DNA of 64,000 nucleotides, from positions 62,001 through 126,000 of the forward strand of contig NZ_JAEC01000007.1 in the NCBI RefSeq assembly GCF_000518705.1, written 5' to 3'. Position numbers and translations under genes: made by a program. Source of the stretch: Shewanella colwelliana ATCC 39565 (GTDB lineage Bacteria; Pseudomonadota; Gammaproteobacteria; Enterobacterales; Shewanellaceae). Shown piece after piece: positions 38,099 through 46,956 of this stretch; position 1 is the stretch's first letter; every line of letters begins with the position of its first letter. The notes under the pieces are model-generated. The model made no database searches and was not told the DNA's origin. It saw only the letters and a program-made list of their open reading frames with translations.

Positions 38099-38114
38099 AT
38101 GACAACGCTGTCAT
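38099..38114. promoter_or_regulatory. NagR operator before nagK
   Basis: ATGACAACGCTGTCAT is the operator with an inverted centre (ACGC instead of GCGT). The symmetrical arms extend to ATAAATGACA / TGTCATTTAT (38095-38118). It lies 94 bases upstream of the nagK start and should control nagK-nagA and probably nagX. Confidence 0.88.
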
Positions 38115-38208
38115 TTATATTGTAACATAGAGTTAACTTAATTCAGTAGACAGGGCAAAGAGTGTTACCTCATTGCTCTGGATAATAGAACTGTGGAAGA
38201 GGTCGGTC

Positions 38209-39108
38209 ATGGGATTAAACCAGGCAAAGGAAACCCCCCTATTTATTGGCATCGACGGTGGCGGAAGTAAATGTCGTGCAACCATCTATGCTAGCGACGA
38301 TACCGTCATTGGTACCGGCGTTGCTGGGCGGGCTAACCCGCTTCATGGCTTAGCGCAAACTTTCGAGTCGATTCAGCAGTCTACTGAACTTGCACTAAGA
38401 GATGCTGGATTAACAGTTGGTGATAGCAAGCTGCTCATAGCCGGATTGGGTTTAGCTGGGGTGAATGTGCCACGCCTACATCAAGATATTAGCAATTGGG
38501 CTCATCCATTCGCCAAAATGTATGTCACCACTGATCTGCATACTGCCTGCATTGGTGCCCATCGTGGCGGTGATGGTGCCGTGATCATCACAGGAACGGG
38601 CTCCTGCGGCTATGCACATGTTGGCGAGAGTCATCTGTGTCTTGGTGGTCATGGTTTTGCATTGGGTGATAAGGGCAGTGGCGCTTGGTTAGGATTAAAG
38701 GCTGCCGAGCAAGTGTTATTGCACCTCGACGGATTCGCCCCCGCAACAGCGCTCACAGAGCGCTTGCTTAATCATTTTAATGTGCACGATGCGATGGGCA
38801 TTGTTGAACACTTAGCTGGTAAGTCTTCAAGTTGCTATGCAAGCTTAGCGAGGCTGGTGCTTGAGTGCGCCAATGAGCAAGACGCGGTGGCTAAAGCGAT
38901 TGTCGTGGAAGGCGCTGCATATATTAGCGAGCTTGCCCGTAAACTGTTTAAAGTAGCCCCACCAAGATTTTCAATGATAGGTGGGCTTGCTGAGCCATTG
39001 GCAGCATGGTTAGATACCGATGTTGTTAGCAAAATCTCTCCAATTTTAGCGCCACCAGAGTTGGGTGCCGTATATTATGCAAGGCAACAGCTAGCTATAG
39101 GTAATTAA
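38209..39108 (+). CDS. nagK: N-acetylglucosamine kinase (BadF/BadG ATPase family)
   Basis: Phosphorylates GlcNAc to GlcNAc-6-P in the cytoplasm; 299 residues. The ATPase core has the phosphate-1 loop IGIDGGGSKCRATIY, the phosphate-2 segment VIITGTGSCGYAH, GGHGFALGDKGSGAWLG and the adenosine-site MIGGLAEPL. This family replaces the ROK-type kinase in Shewanella. I chose the ATG at 38209 (MGLNQAKETP), after GAGGTCGGTC; the frame stays open to a TTG at 38173. It is followed 75 bases later by nagA, the next enzyme in the pathway. Confidence 0.9.
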   Translation: MGLNQAKETPLFIGIDGGGSKCRATIYASDDTVIGTGVAGRANPLHGLAQTFESIQQSTELALRDAGLTVGDSKLLIAGLGLAGVNVPRLHQDISNWAHPFAKMYVTTDLHTACIGAHRGGDGAVIITGTGSCGYAHVGESHLCLGGHGFALGDKGSGAWLGLKAAEQVLLHLDGFAPATALTERLLNHFNVHDAMGIVEHLAGKSSSCYASLARLVLECANEQDAVAKAIVVEGAAYISELARKLFKVAPPRFSMIGGLAEPLAAWLDTDVVSKISPILAPPELGAVYYARQQLAIGN

Positions 39109-39183
39109 TAAAACCTTCGGGAAATACTGTCCACTGTAATCCTTTATGCTGTAAATGCTTAAAGGGGATTAGGAAAGAGAGTG

Positions 39184-40317
39184 ATGAAACAAACCTTGAT
39201 CGCAGAACAGGTATTTGATGGTGAAAAATTTCATCGTGAACTACCAATCACCTTTGAAGATGGCCGAATAGTTGCCTTTGACTGTGTCGCAGGTGTGACG
39301 CCACAGCAAGTGAGCGGCACACTAGTACCAGGGTTTATCGATGTGCAAGTCAATGGTGGAGGCGGTGCATTGTTAAATGCTGACCGCAGCGTTAAGTGTA
39401 TTGAAACGATAGGTAAGGCGCACGCACAGTTTGGCACCACAGGGTTTCTTCCCACGCTGATTACCGACAATATTGATGTGATGCAAACTGCCGCTGATGC
39501 AGTTGCTAAAGCGATTGATGTGGGGGCTTCTGGAGTACTTGGAGTTCATTTCGAAGGTCCACATCTTTCAGTCCCCCAAAAAGGTGTTCATCCTCAATCG
39601 CATATTCGCCGCATTTCAGATGCGGAATTAGCGATTTTTTGTCGCAAAGATTTAGGCACTAAAGTGGTTACTCTTGCACCAGAAAACGTATCTGTAGAGG
39701 TTATTAAAGCCTTAGTGGCAGAGGATGTAAGGGTTTGCTTGGGTCATTCAAATGCCGATTATGAAACGGTTGTGGCAGCGTTAGAGGCGGGGGCGACAGG
39801 CTTTACTCATCTGTTTAATGCCATGTCGCCAATGGGCTCGCGGGATCCTGGTATGGTTGGTGCGGCGATTGAAAGTCGGGATGCATGGTGTGGTCTGATT
39901 GTGGATGGCCATCATGTTCATGCTGCATCGGCGAAAGTCGCGATTTACGCAAAACCACGAGGTAAGGTGATGTTGGTCACTGATGCCATGCCACCCGTTG
40001 GCATGGCACAAGATGCGAGCTTTGAGCTATTTGGCACCCAGGTCGTTCGCCAAGGAGACCGGCTCAATGCGGTAACGGGAGAGTTAGCTGGTTGTGTACT
40101 CGACATGGTTGGCGCTGTAAACAATAGCGTTAATATGCTTGGTTTATCTTTGGATGAAGCGTTACGAATGGCGGCATTGTACCCTGCGCAGTTTCTTGGC
40201 CATGAGGCTACACGTGGGGCGTTTACGTTAGGTTGCCAGGCGGATATGGTGCTGCTTGACCAACACAGCCGTGTGGCGCGTACCTATATAGGCGGTGCGC
40301 TGGTCTATGAAGCCTAA
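39184..40317 (+). CDS. nagA: N-acetylglucosamine-6-phosphate deacetylase
   Basis: Converts GlcNAc-6-P to glucosamine-6-P and acetate; 377 residues. Metal and catalytic residues are Glu124 (HFEGPH), His188 (LGHSNA), His209 (THLFNAM) and the catalytic Asp267 (VTDAM). PGFIDVQVNGGGG marks the N-terminal barrel entry. I chose the ATG at 39184, after AGGAAAGAGAG; a GTG directly before it is in frame. In other Shewanella nagB-II lies between nagK and nagA; here only 75 bases separate them and no deaminase is seen. Confidence 0.96.
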   Translation: MKQTLIAEQVFDGEKFHRELPITFEDGRIVAFDCVAGVTPQQVSGTLVPGFIDVQVNGGGGALLNADRSVKCIETIGKAHAQFGTTGFLPTLITDNIDVMQTAADAVAKAIDVGASGVLGVHFEGPHLSVPQKGVHPQSHIRRISDAELAIFCRKDLGTKVVTLAPENVSVEVIKALVAEDVRVCLGHSNADYETVVAALEAGATGFTHLFNAMSPMGSRDPGMVGAAIESRDAWCGLIVDGHHVHAASAKVAIYAKPRGKVMLVTDAMPPVGMAQDASFELFGTQVVRQGDRLNAVTGELAGCVLDMVGAVNNSVNMLGLSLDEALRMAALYPAQFLGHEATRGAFTLGCQADMVLLDQHSRVARTYIGGALVYEA

Positions 40318-40331
40318 CGTCGATTAAAGAA

Positions 40332-40362
40332 AAAGCCCTAAAAGCCTCGCTTTTGGGGCTTT
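40332..40362 (+). other. Hairpin between nagA and nagX
   Basis: AAAGCCCTAAAAG pairs with CTTTTGGGGCTTT (one G-T pair) around a 5-base loop. Only two Ts follow before GG, so it may be a weak terminator or an RNA-processing or stability element between nagA and nagX. Confidence 0.6.
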
Positions 40363-40398
40363 GGTTTAATAAAAACAATAAAAATAGGAATCGTTTAA

Positions 40399-41535
40399 AT
40401 GGATGCAAACCAACCAAAAATCAGCAAGCCTAGGTTGATGTCACTCGATGCGCTGCGTGGTTTTGATATGTTTTGGATCTTAGGAGGCGAAGCACTGTTT
40501 GTTGGCTTATTGGCTTGGACTGGTTGGCACGGGTGGCAAATTGCTGATGCACAGATGAAACACAGCGTATGGCATGGTTTCACGTTCTATGATCTTATTT
40601 TTCCGTTATTTATTTTCTTGTCTGGTGTCGCTTTGGGTTTATCACCCAAGCGGTTAGATAAACTTCCTATGTCAGCACGCTTGCCTCTCTATCGTCATTC
40701 ATTTAAGCGATTGGGCTTGCTGTTAATTTTTGGTGTACTTTATAACCATGGTTGGGGTGTTGGCGCACCAGCTGCCGCTGACGAACTACGTTATGCCAGC
40801 GTATTAGGACGTATTGCTTTCGCTTGGTTTTTTGCTGCCATGTTAGTTTGGCACACAGCTTTACGTACGCAGATTATTATCGCTATTTTGATATTAGTGG
40901 GTTATGCGTTTTTGCAGTTATTCATGCCTGTACCCGGTGGCGTAGCGGGTGACTTGTCGATGGCAGGCTCAATCAACGCTTATGTGGACAGTCACCTCTT
41001 ACCCGGCATTAGCTACCAAGGTCAACCTACCGATCCTGAAGGTGTTTTATCGACCTTACCAGCTGTCGTGAATGCCCTCGCGGGGGTATTTACAGGGCAT
41101 TTTATTGTTAAGCAACACCCTAAAGGGGATTGGGTTAAAGTCGGTATATTGATGCTAGCTGGTGCAGCTGTATTGGCGATCGGTTGGCTGTGCGACGGTT
41201 TCTTACCTGTCAATAAGGACCTTTGGACCAGCTCATTTGTGTTGGTGACGACGGGTTGGAGCCTATTATTACTTGGTGTTTTTTATGCCTTGATTGATGT
41301 GCTTAAACTACAACGTTTGGCATTTGTTTTTGTGGTAATTGGCTGCAATGCGATCATTATCTATTTGGCATCGAGTCTAGTAAATTGGAGCTATGTCGCT
41401 CGCAGTATATTTGGTGGTTTTATCCAAGCGTTGCCTGAGTCTATGCACCTTTTGGCGGGTACTCTTGCACTGTTAACCGTGCAGTGGTTGTTACTCTATT
41501 GGATGTATAAACGTAACATATTCATTAAGGTTTAA
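40399..41535 (+). CDS. nagX: NagX, acyltransferase-3-like membrane protein
   Basis: Inner membrane protein of 378 residues with about ten helices, similar to the DUF5009 / heparan-alpha-glucosaminide N-acetyltransferase group. The N-terminus RLMSLDALRGFDMFWILGGE, with HGFTFYDLIFPLFIFLSGVA, is the family hallmark. NagX is required in Shewanella-type GlcNAc loci, and its biochemical role is not firmly known; it may transport or transacetylate amino sugars. AGGAATCGTTTAA precedes the ATG. It lies between nagA and nagP, and a hairpin that includes a NagR operator follows it. Confidence 0.9.
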   Translation: MDANQPKISKPRLMSLDALRGFDMFWILGGEALFVGLLAWTGWHGWQIADAQMKHSVWHGFTFYDLIFPLFIFLSGVALGLSPKRLDKLPMSARLPLYRHSFKRLGLLLIFGVLYNHGWGVGAPAAADELRYASVLGRIAFAWFFAAMLVWHTALRTQIIIAILILVGYAFLQLFMPVPGGVAGDLSMAGSINAYVDSHLLPGISYQGQPTDPEGVLSTLPAVVNALAGVFTGHFIVKQHPKGDWVKVGILMLAGAAVLAIGWLCDGFLPVNKDLWTSSFVLVTTGWSLLLLGVFYALIDVLKLQRLAFVFVVIGCNAIIIYLASSLVNWSYVARSIFGGFIQALPESMHLLAGTLALLTVQWLLLYWMYKRNIFIKV

Positions 41536-41600
41536 GTTTAGTTTGCAATGTTTGAGCAACTAATTGACCAGCTAAATCTGCAAGTTAGCTGAATTTTATG

Positions 41601-41638
41601 TAAAACCCAAAATGACAGCGTTGTCTTTTTGGGTTTTA
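41601..41638. promoter_or_regulatory. NagR operator nested in a long hairpin before nagP
   Basis: The operator core ATGACAGCGTTGTCTT (41612-41627, one mismatch) lies inside perfect arms TAAAACCCAAAA (41601-41612) and TTTTGGGTTTTA (41627-41638). As RNA this gives about 16 paired bases with one T-T mismatch and a GCGT loop. It sits 66 bases after nagX and about 150 bases before nagP, so it could be both a terminator-like hairpin for nagX and an operator for nagP. Confidence 0.8.
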
Positions 41639-41779
41639 TGTTTTAACATCAGTGAAACAACGGAGCTAAATTCATTACTAAATGGAAACCTGCTCAGTTG
41701 AGTTTTGTACCACTATAAGATAAAGCCGATGTCAGCCAACCTGATATCAATATATTAATTACTATAAGAAAACAGGCTT

Positions 41780-43084
41780 ATGGAAATGACATTAAATAGT
41801 GAATCTAAGCGCAGTAGCGTGATCCCCATGGCAATCGTTGCAGGGCTCTTTTTCATCTTAGGGTTTGCAACTTGGCTAAATGGCTCCTTGATGCCATACC
41901 TTAAACAGATCCTTCAGCTCACTCCGTTTCAAGCCTCTCTCATCCTTTTCTCCTTTTATATTGCTGTGACCTTTACCGCACTGCCTTCGGCATGGGTAAT
42001 ACGTAAAGTGGGTTACAAGACAGGTATGGCGCTGGGAATGGGCATTATGATGGTTGCCGGATTACTCTTTATTCCAGCGGCTAAAACCCAGGTCTTTGGG
42101 TTGTTTCTGTTCGCTCAACTTGTGATGGGGGCTGGGCAAACGTTGCTACAAACGGCCGTTAACCCTTATGTGGTGCGTATTGGCCCTGAAGAGTCAGCGG
42201 CTGCACGTGTCAGTGTGATGGGCATTTTAAATAAAGGGGCTGGGGTTATCGCTCCTCTTGTATTTACCGCATTGATTTTGGATAGTTTTAAAGACCGTGT
42301 TGGTATGGAACTCTCTCAACTTCAAATCGATGAGATGGCTAATAGCTTAGTTTATCCTTATATGGGCATGGCGCTATTTATCGGTTTCTTAGCGATTTTA
42401 GTGAAGAAGTCACCATTACCTGAACTTGAAAAGGAAGATGATCAAGTTGAAGGGGGTAAAGGCCATACCCGTGAAGCTTTGTCGCATCCAAACCTCGCAT
42501 TGGGGGTGGTGGCATTATTTTTCTACGTTGCTGTCGAAGTCATAGCCGGTGATACCATTGGCACCTTTGCATTGTCATTAGGGGTTGAGAATTACGGTGT
42601 TATGACGTCTTACACCATGATATGTATGGTGCTGGGTTATACCTTAGGTATTTTAACTATCCCGCGTTTTATTTCTCAACCAACGGCGCTAATGATTTCG
42701 GCGATATTGGGCCTGTTGCTGACCTTAGGGATTCTATTTGGCGATAATAACTCTTATGCGATTGCGAATGTATTATTGGTGCCGTTTGGTGGTGCTATGT
42801 TACCAGACACTTTGTTGATGATTGCATTCCTTGGCCTTGCAAACGCTATCGTATGGCCCGCAGTGTGGCCGCTAGCGTTATCGGGTATGGGGAAATTGAC
42901 CAGTACAGGTTCAGCGCTATTGGTAATGGGTATTGCTGGCGGTGCGTTTGGACCTCTGTTCTGGGGTTTAACCAGTTCAGCAACTTCTTTAGGCCAGCAA
43001 GGGGGCTACATGGTGATGCTCCCATGTTACCTATTTATCCTATTTTATGCCGTCAAGGGTCATAAAATGAGAAGCTGGAAGTAA
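41780..43084 (+). CDS. nagP: GlcNAc permease NagP (MFS, FucP-like)
   Basis: Inner membrane sugar:proton symporter of 434 residues with 12 helices, in the fucose/glucose/galactose permease group. Typical segments are FFILGFATWLNGSLMPYLK, LFAQLVMGAGQTLLQTAVNPYV and a C-terminal AIVWPAVWPLALSGMGK. NagP takes the place of the PTS system in Shewanella, so GlcNAc enters unphosphorylated and needs NagK. Two in-frame ATGs (41780, 41786) are possible; AGG is close to the first. It ends the cluster at a strong terminator. Confidence 0.93.
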   Translation: MEMTLNSESKRSSVIPMAIVAGLFFILGFATWLNGSLMPYLKQILQLTPFQASLILFSFYIAVTFTALPSAWVIRKVGYKTGMALGMGIMMVAGLLFIPAAKTQVFGLFLFAQLVMGAGQTLLQTAVNPYVVRIGPEESAAARVSVMGILNKGAGVIAPLVFTALILDSFKDRVGMELSQLQIDEMANSLVYPYMGMALFIGFLAILVKKSPLPELEKEDDQVEGGKGHTREALSHPNLALGVVALFFYVAVEVIAGDTIGTFALSLGVENYGVMTSYTMICMVLGYTLGILTIPRFISQPTALMISAILGLLLTLGILFGDNNSYAIANVLLVPFGGAMLPDTLLMIAFLGLANAIVWPAVWPLALSGMGKLTSTGSALLVMGIAGGAFGPLFWGLTSSATSLGQQGGYMVMLPCYLFILFYAVKGHKMRSWK

Positions 43085-43099
43085 TACAAACCCGCCATT

Positions 43100-43128
43100 A
43101 AAAAAGGAGCCTATTGGCTCCTTTTTTT
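43100..43128 (+). terminator. Terminator after nagP
   Basis: The stem AAAAAAGGAGCC / GGCTCCTTTTTT with loop TATT is followed by a further T. Confidence 0.9.
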
Positions 43129-43539
43129 GTCTGCAATAGGTGAGTATTTTTTATTACAGGGTGCATGACCACATTGAGCTGTAGCGCTTAATTTTTTTTT
43201 CAAAGTTGGCTGGCAGGTGAGATTTTCTTTTTGTATAGAGCGTTGTAACCCATAAAGCTGTGCTGCAAATGAAAAACGGTTTTACTTTGGTAGACGCATT
43301 CAGCGATTTATGCCCCGCCAATGAGACTATGCAACAGGGTTAATCGTTAGGCATAGGTTAGCGATGCTGCGCACAATAAAATAGAGGAATACTCAGTTAG
43401 CCTCTAATAGTTAGTTTTTAATCGTTAGTCTGTAATAAACGTTTAGGCGGGAGCGGTGTTCGCTGTGATGTTAATGCCACTGCGGCTGACCGAGCCATAA
43501 CATACTGTAATTGTTGCATCGGCTGTTGTTGAATTGCAG
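43129..43539. other. Gene-free stretch between nagP and the tRNA genes
   Basis: About 410 bases. I see no supported gene. A short weak dyad TAGAGG / CCTCTA (near 43382-43409) is the only structure noted. Confidence 0.5.
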
Positions 43540-43577
43540 ATATAAAAAAGCCCCGACAATGTCGAGGCTATTTTATA
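43540..43577 (-). terminator. Terminator of the tRNA-Phe-tRNA-Thr operon
   Basis: On the minus strand the stem AGCC(T)CGAC / GTCG(G)GGCT, loop ATT, is followed by TTTTTTATAT. It starts directly at the CCA end of tRNA-Thr. Confidence 0.8.
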
Positions 43578-43653
<76 letters not shown>

Positions 43654-43675
43654 TTAACTTTTTATATCTAAATAG

Positions 43676-43751
43676 TGGTGCCCGAACCCGGAATCGAACC
43701 AGGGACACGAGGATTTTCAATCCTCTGCTCTACCGACTGAGCTATTCGGGC
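43676..43751 (-). tRNA. tRNA-Phe (anticodon GAA)
   Basis: 76 bases including CCA. The acceptor arm is GCCCGAA / TTCGGGC, the D arm is GCTCAGTCGGTAGAGC, the anticodon stem-loop is AGGATTGAAAATCCT, and the T arm has GGTTCGATTCC. It closely matches E. coli tRNA-Phe and is the first gene of the two-tRNA transcript. Confidence 0.97.
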
Positions 43752-44129
43752 AGCTAAACTAAGCGTTTAACAATCTACTTCAAACTAGGTCTTATGTGAC
43801 CCGTCTCGTCTGGAGTGCGCGTATAATATAGCGATGATATTTATCCTGCAAGTGCTTTTTTAGATAAATTGGTTTGCATGGTTAGTTAATGTGCAAAAAG
43901 TTTAAAATTTGTCTGGGGTGAGTAATAACCCAACAATGATTAGCCGTTTGCCACTTATTTTAAGTCGTATTTCCTCTCTTTTTAAACCTAGTTACCGCTG
44001 TTAACTGGTATGTAAGCAGTGCCAAAGCTTTCATATTCTAAAAAATAGAACCTTATGGGCTAAATTTAACGATATACGTCAACTTAAATCGAAACTATCG
44101 TGTAGTGAACAGATTGAAGAGGTAAAAGC
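43752..44129. other. Spacer between tRNA-Phe and cytochrome b561 genes
   Basis: About 380 bases, with the tRNA promoter at 43823-43851 (listed separately). The remainder, upstream of the cytochrome b561 gene, shows no gene or clear site. Confidence 0.5.
43823..43851 (-). promoter_or_regulatory. Promoter of the tRNA operon
   Basis: On the minus strand TTGCAG (-35) and TATTAT (-10) are separated by exactly 17 bases. The following ACGCGCAC is a GC-rich discriminator typical of stringently controlled stable RNA promoters. It is about 70 bases upstream of mature tRNA-Phe. Confidence 0.75.
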
Positions 44130-44684
44130 GTGATTAGAAATAGCGAAAACCAATATGGACTCACCAGCATTGCAATGCACTGGGTATCTGCTTTGGTTGT
44201 GTTTGGCTTATTTGGACTAGGTTTCTGGATGGTTGAACTGACCTATTATAGCAGTTGGTACAAGACAGCGCCCGATATCCATAAGAGCCTTGGTGTGTTG
44301 CTGTTTGTTGCCACGCTAATTCGCTTGATATGGGGGAAGTTAAATCCTAAACCAAAAGCGTTAGCGCACCATAAAGTTTGGGAGCAGCGAATCGGGGCGT
44401 TAGTCCATCAAGCACTTTACTTACTACTGATCAGTATCATGGTCAGTGGCTACCTCATATCAACTGCAGATGATCGCGGCATTGAAGTCTTTGGTTGGTT
44501 TGAAGTGCCGAGTTTAGGGCTGTTGTTTGATGATCAGGCTGACATCGCAGGATTGGTGCATCAGTATTTTGCATACAGTTTGATGGGGTTGGTGCTGTTA
44601 CATGCACTTGGTGCAATGAAGCATCATTTCATCGATAAAGATTTAACATTAATTCGAATGACTAGGATAAAGGAGATAAAATGA
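44130..44684 (+). CDS. Cytochrome b561
   Basis: Inner membrane di-haem b cytochrome of 184 residues with four helices, YceJ type. Candidate haem histidines lie in SIAMHWVSA, DIHKSLGVL, LVHQALYLL and VHQYFAYSL. It may pass electrons between quinone and a periplasmic partner. The start is a GTG at 44130, with GAGGT 7 bases upstream. Its stop overlaps the ATG of the YceI gene (ATGA), the same pairing as yceJ-yceI in E. coli. Confidence 0.92.
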   Translation: MIRNSENQYGLTSIAMHWVSALVVFGLFGLGFWMVELTYYSSWYKTAPDIHKSLGVLLFVATLIRLIWGKLNPKPKALAHHKVWEQRIGALVHQALYLLLISIMVSGYLISTADDRGIEVFGWFEVPSLGLLFDDQADIAGLVHQYFAYSLMGLVLLHALGAMKHHFIDKDLTLIRMTRIKEIK

Positions 44685-45256
44685 AAAAGCGTTTGCTAGG
44701 GAGTTTAATTGCTGGAGTGATGTTGGTCGCTGGCAGTGTCAATGCCGCAGATTATGTCATCGATACTAAAGGTGCACACGCATCAATTCAATTTAAAGTA
44801 AGCCATTTAGGCTACAGCTTCGTTGTCGGTCGTTTTAATCAGTTTGAAGGTGGATTTAGCTTCGACAAAAACGATATTAAGGCAAGTAAGATTAATGTCA
44901 CTATTGATACGGCAAGCTTAGACTCTAATCATGCTGAACGTGATAAGCATCTGCGCAGTGCTGACTTCTTGAATGTCACCAAATTCCCTCAAGCTGACTT
45001 TGTTTCTAAGTCAGTGGTTGATAAAGGGGATGGTAAGTTTGTGCTAAATGGCGATTTAACATTAAACGGTGTGACTAAGCCTGTGGCAATTGATGCTGAC
45101 TATATTGGTGAAGGTAAAGACCCTTGGGGTGGATATCGCGTTGGCTTTGTCGGGCACACTCAATTTGCGCTAAAAGATTTTGATATTCAGATGGACCTGG
45201 GACCTGCATCTAGTCATGTCACGCTTGATCTTGTGGTTGAAGGCATTAAGCAATAG
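44681..45256 (+). CDS. yceI: YceI-family periplasmic protein
   Basis: Lipocalin-like beta-barrel protein of 191 residues with a signal peptide (cut after VNA). The family binds long isoprenoids, such as polyprenyl chains, in its barrel. YVIDTKGAHASIQFKVSHLGYSFV is split by short turns, followed by DSNHAERDKHLRSADFLNV and FPQADFVSKSV, which match YceI. GATAAAATG with AAGGAG upstream gives a clear start. It is coupled to the cytochrome b561 gene, hinting at a redox role with an isoprenoid quinone. Confidence 0.93.
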   Translation: MKKRLLGSLIAGVMLVAGSVNAADYVIDTKGAHASIQFKVSHLGYSFVVGRFNQFEGGFSFDKNDIKASKINVTIDTASLDSNHAERDKHLRSADFLNVTKFPQADFVSKSVVDKGDGKFVLNGDLTLNGVTKPVAIDADYIGEGKDPWGGYRVGFVGHTQFALKDFDIQMDLGPASSHVTLDLVVEGIKQ

Positions 45257-45275
45257 GTATACCTCTCTACCTTAA

Positions 45276-45310
45276 TTAATAAAAAAGCGCCATTGGCGCT
45301 TTTTTATTAA
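45276..45310. terminator. Bidirectional terminator between yceI and yggX
   Basis: A perfect 16-bp stem TTAATAAAAAAGCGCC with loop ATT has T-runs on both strands. Confidence 0.92.
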
Positions 45311-45331
45311 TGACTCACCAGCTAACTCAGA

Positions 45332-45610
45332 TCACTGGTCATCTTTTTGAGGAACATATCCTTCAATTTCGACATCTTTCCCTTCAAACAGAAAGTTTAT
45401 CATCTGCTCTTCGAGGAACTTACGGTCGTCAACATTCATCATGTTGAGTTTTTTCTCATTAATAAGCATGGTTTGCTTTGACTGCCAAAGAGACCAAGCT
45501 TCTTGGCTGATATTGTCAAAAATGCGCTTACCTAGTTCACCTGGATAAAGCTGAAAACCTAAACCAGCGGCTTCTTTTTTTAGGTATTGGCAGTTAACGG
45601 TACGAGCCAT
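45332..45610 (-). CDS. yggX: Fe(2+)-trafficking protein YggX
   Basis: Small cytoplasmic protein of 92 residues that protects iron-sulfur clusters from oxidation. It starts [17 protein letters not shown] with the conserved Cys7, and has [20 protein letters not shown] and [19 protein letters not shown]. The ATG at 45610 is 2 bases after the mutY stop, so the two form an operon, as in E. coli. MutY itself carries a 4Fe-4S cluster. Confidence 0.95.
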   Translation of the reverse strand: MARTVNCQYLKKEAAGLGFQLYPGELGKRIFDNISQEAWSLWQSKQTMLINEKKLNMMNVDDRKFLEEQMINFLFEGKDVEIEGYVPQKDDQ

Positions 45611-45612
45611 GA

Positions 45613-46677
45613 TTACTCCTTATTTAATACAGAACCTAAGCTAGATAAAATGCGCTCCGTTGCCGCAGCCAAACCAACTTTAGGTGGATTGGCTATGTTA
45701 TACCAGAGTGATGCGCTATCTTCCATGATCTCTCGGGCTTTAGTTATCTCAATTGAACCAATTATTGCCGTCACATCGAGATGGAAATGGCTAAAGGTAT
45801 GGCGAAAACAGCTGATAGCATCATCGGCCTGAACAGCTATGCCGTGGGTTTCCGCATATTCGTGTAGCTCTGTTAGGCTGTTAAATTGTGGGAAACACCA
45901 GAGTCCGCCCCATATCCCAGTGGGCGGTCGCTGAGTCATTAATGTCTGTCCACTATCATCTAAGACCGCTAGCATAAAGGCTTGCTTCTCAGGGATGGTT
46001 TTCTTAGGTTTTTTGCCGGGGAACTCTGCTTGACGCCCCATCAACTGGGCCTTGCAATCTATCGCAACTGGGCATAATTCGCATTTAGGTTTGCTACGGG
46101 TGCAGATGGTTGCGCCAATATCCATCATTGCCTGATTATATTGTTCTACACCCTGTTTTGGCGTCAACGATTCAGTCAGCTGCCAAAGCTGTTGCTCAAC
46201 GTCTCGCTTACCCGGCCACCCTTCAATGGCACCGTGGCGAGCAAGCACTCGTTTAACATTGCCATCTAGTATTGGGTGGTGTTGGCCAAGAGAAAGCGAC
46301 AGCACAGCACCCGCGGTAGACCGACCTATACCAGGTAAGGCTAACACCTGTTCGAAGTGAATTGGAAAATCACCTTCGTGTTCGCTGCAGATCAGTTGAG
46401 CGCTTTTGTGTAGATTTCTGGCGCGTGCGTAGTAACCAAGACCTGTCCAGTGGTGAAGCACTTCATCTTGTGGGGCATTAGCCAATGAAGCAATGGTTGG
46501 GAATCGCTTCATAAAGGCTTCGAAGTAGGGGATCACGGTGCTGACTTGCGTTTGTTGTAGCATGATCTCAGATACCCAAACCTTATAAGGGGTCTTCTTT
46601 TGTTGCCAAGGGAGGTGTTTTCGCCCTGATTGGGCATACCAGTCGGTGATCCGCTGGCTAAATAGTGCTGTTTTCAT
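45613..46677 (-). CDS. mutY: A/G-specific adenine glycosylase
   Basis: Removes adenine mispaired with 8-oxoguanine; 354 residues. The N-terminal HhH-GPD domain has [17 protein letters not shown] (catalytic Glu), the hairpin [17 protein letters not shown] and the catalytic Asp in [14 protein letters not shown]. Four cysteines in [17 protein letters not shown] hold a 4Fe-4S cluster. The C-terminal NUDIX-like domain recognises 8-oxoG ([12 protein letters not shown]). It is the first gene of mutY-yggX and is divergent from trmB. Confidence 0.96.
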   Translation of the reverse strand: MKTALFSQRITDWYAQSGRKHLPWQQKKTPYKVWVSEIMLQQTQVSTVIPYFEAFMKRFPTIASLANAPQDEVLHHWTGLGYYARARNLHKSAQLICSEHEGDFPIHFEQVLALPGIGRSTAGAVLSLSLGQHHPILDGNVKRVLARHGAIEGWPGKRDVEQQLWQLTESLTPKQGVEQYNQAMMDIGATICTRSKPKCELCPVAIDCKAQLMGRQAEFPGKKPKKTIPEKQAFMLAVLDDSGQTLMTQRPPTGIWGGLWCFPQFNSLTELHEYAETHGIAVQADDAISCFRHTFSHFHLDVTAIIGSIEITKAREIMEDSASLWYNIANPPKVGLAAATERILSSLGSVLNKE

Positions 46678-46956
46678 CGCGCCAGTGTAGCCATCAGCCT
46701 AGGAATTCTCAACCTAAATAGGCTTATCGTTATCGCTTTGCTCGCACCTGTGAGGATTATTGGTATACTTTGGCAACAATAGGGCTTGCACTGCTCCATT
46801 AACTTTGGATAATGCCCTTCTTTTTATAAATCCAATCATATAAGTATCTGGGCCATATTTGGTCTTTTGCTCGGGAGGCGTCATCTTGATATGACCTCAA
46901 ACCGCGGCTATTTAGATGCTATATGGCCCGCTATGGTAGATATTGAGGCAAAGATA

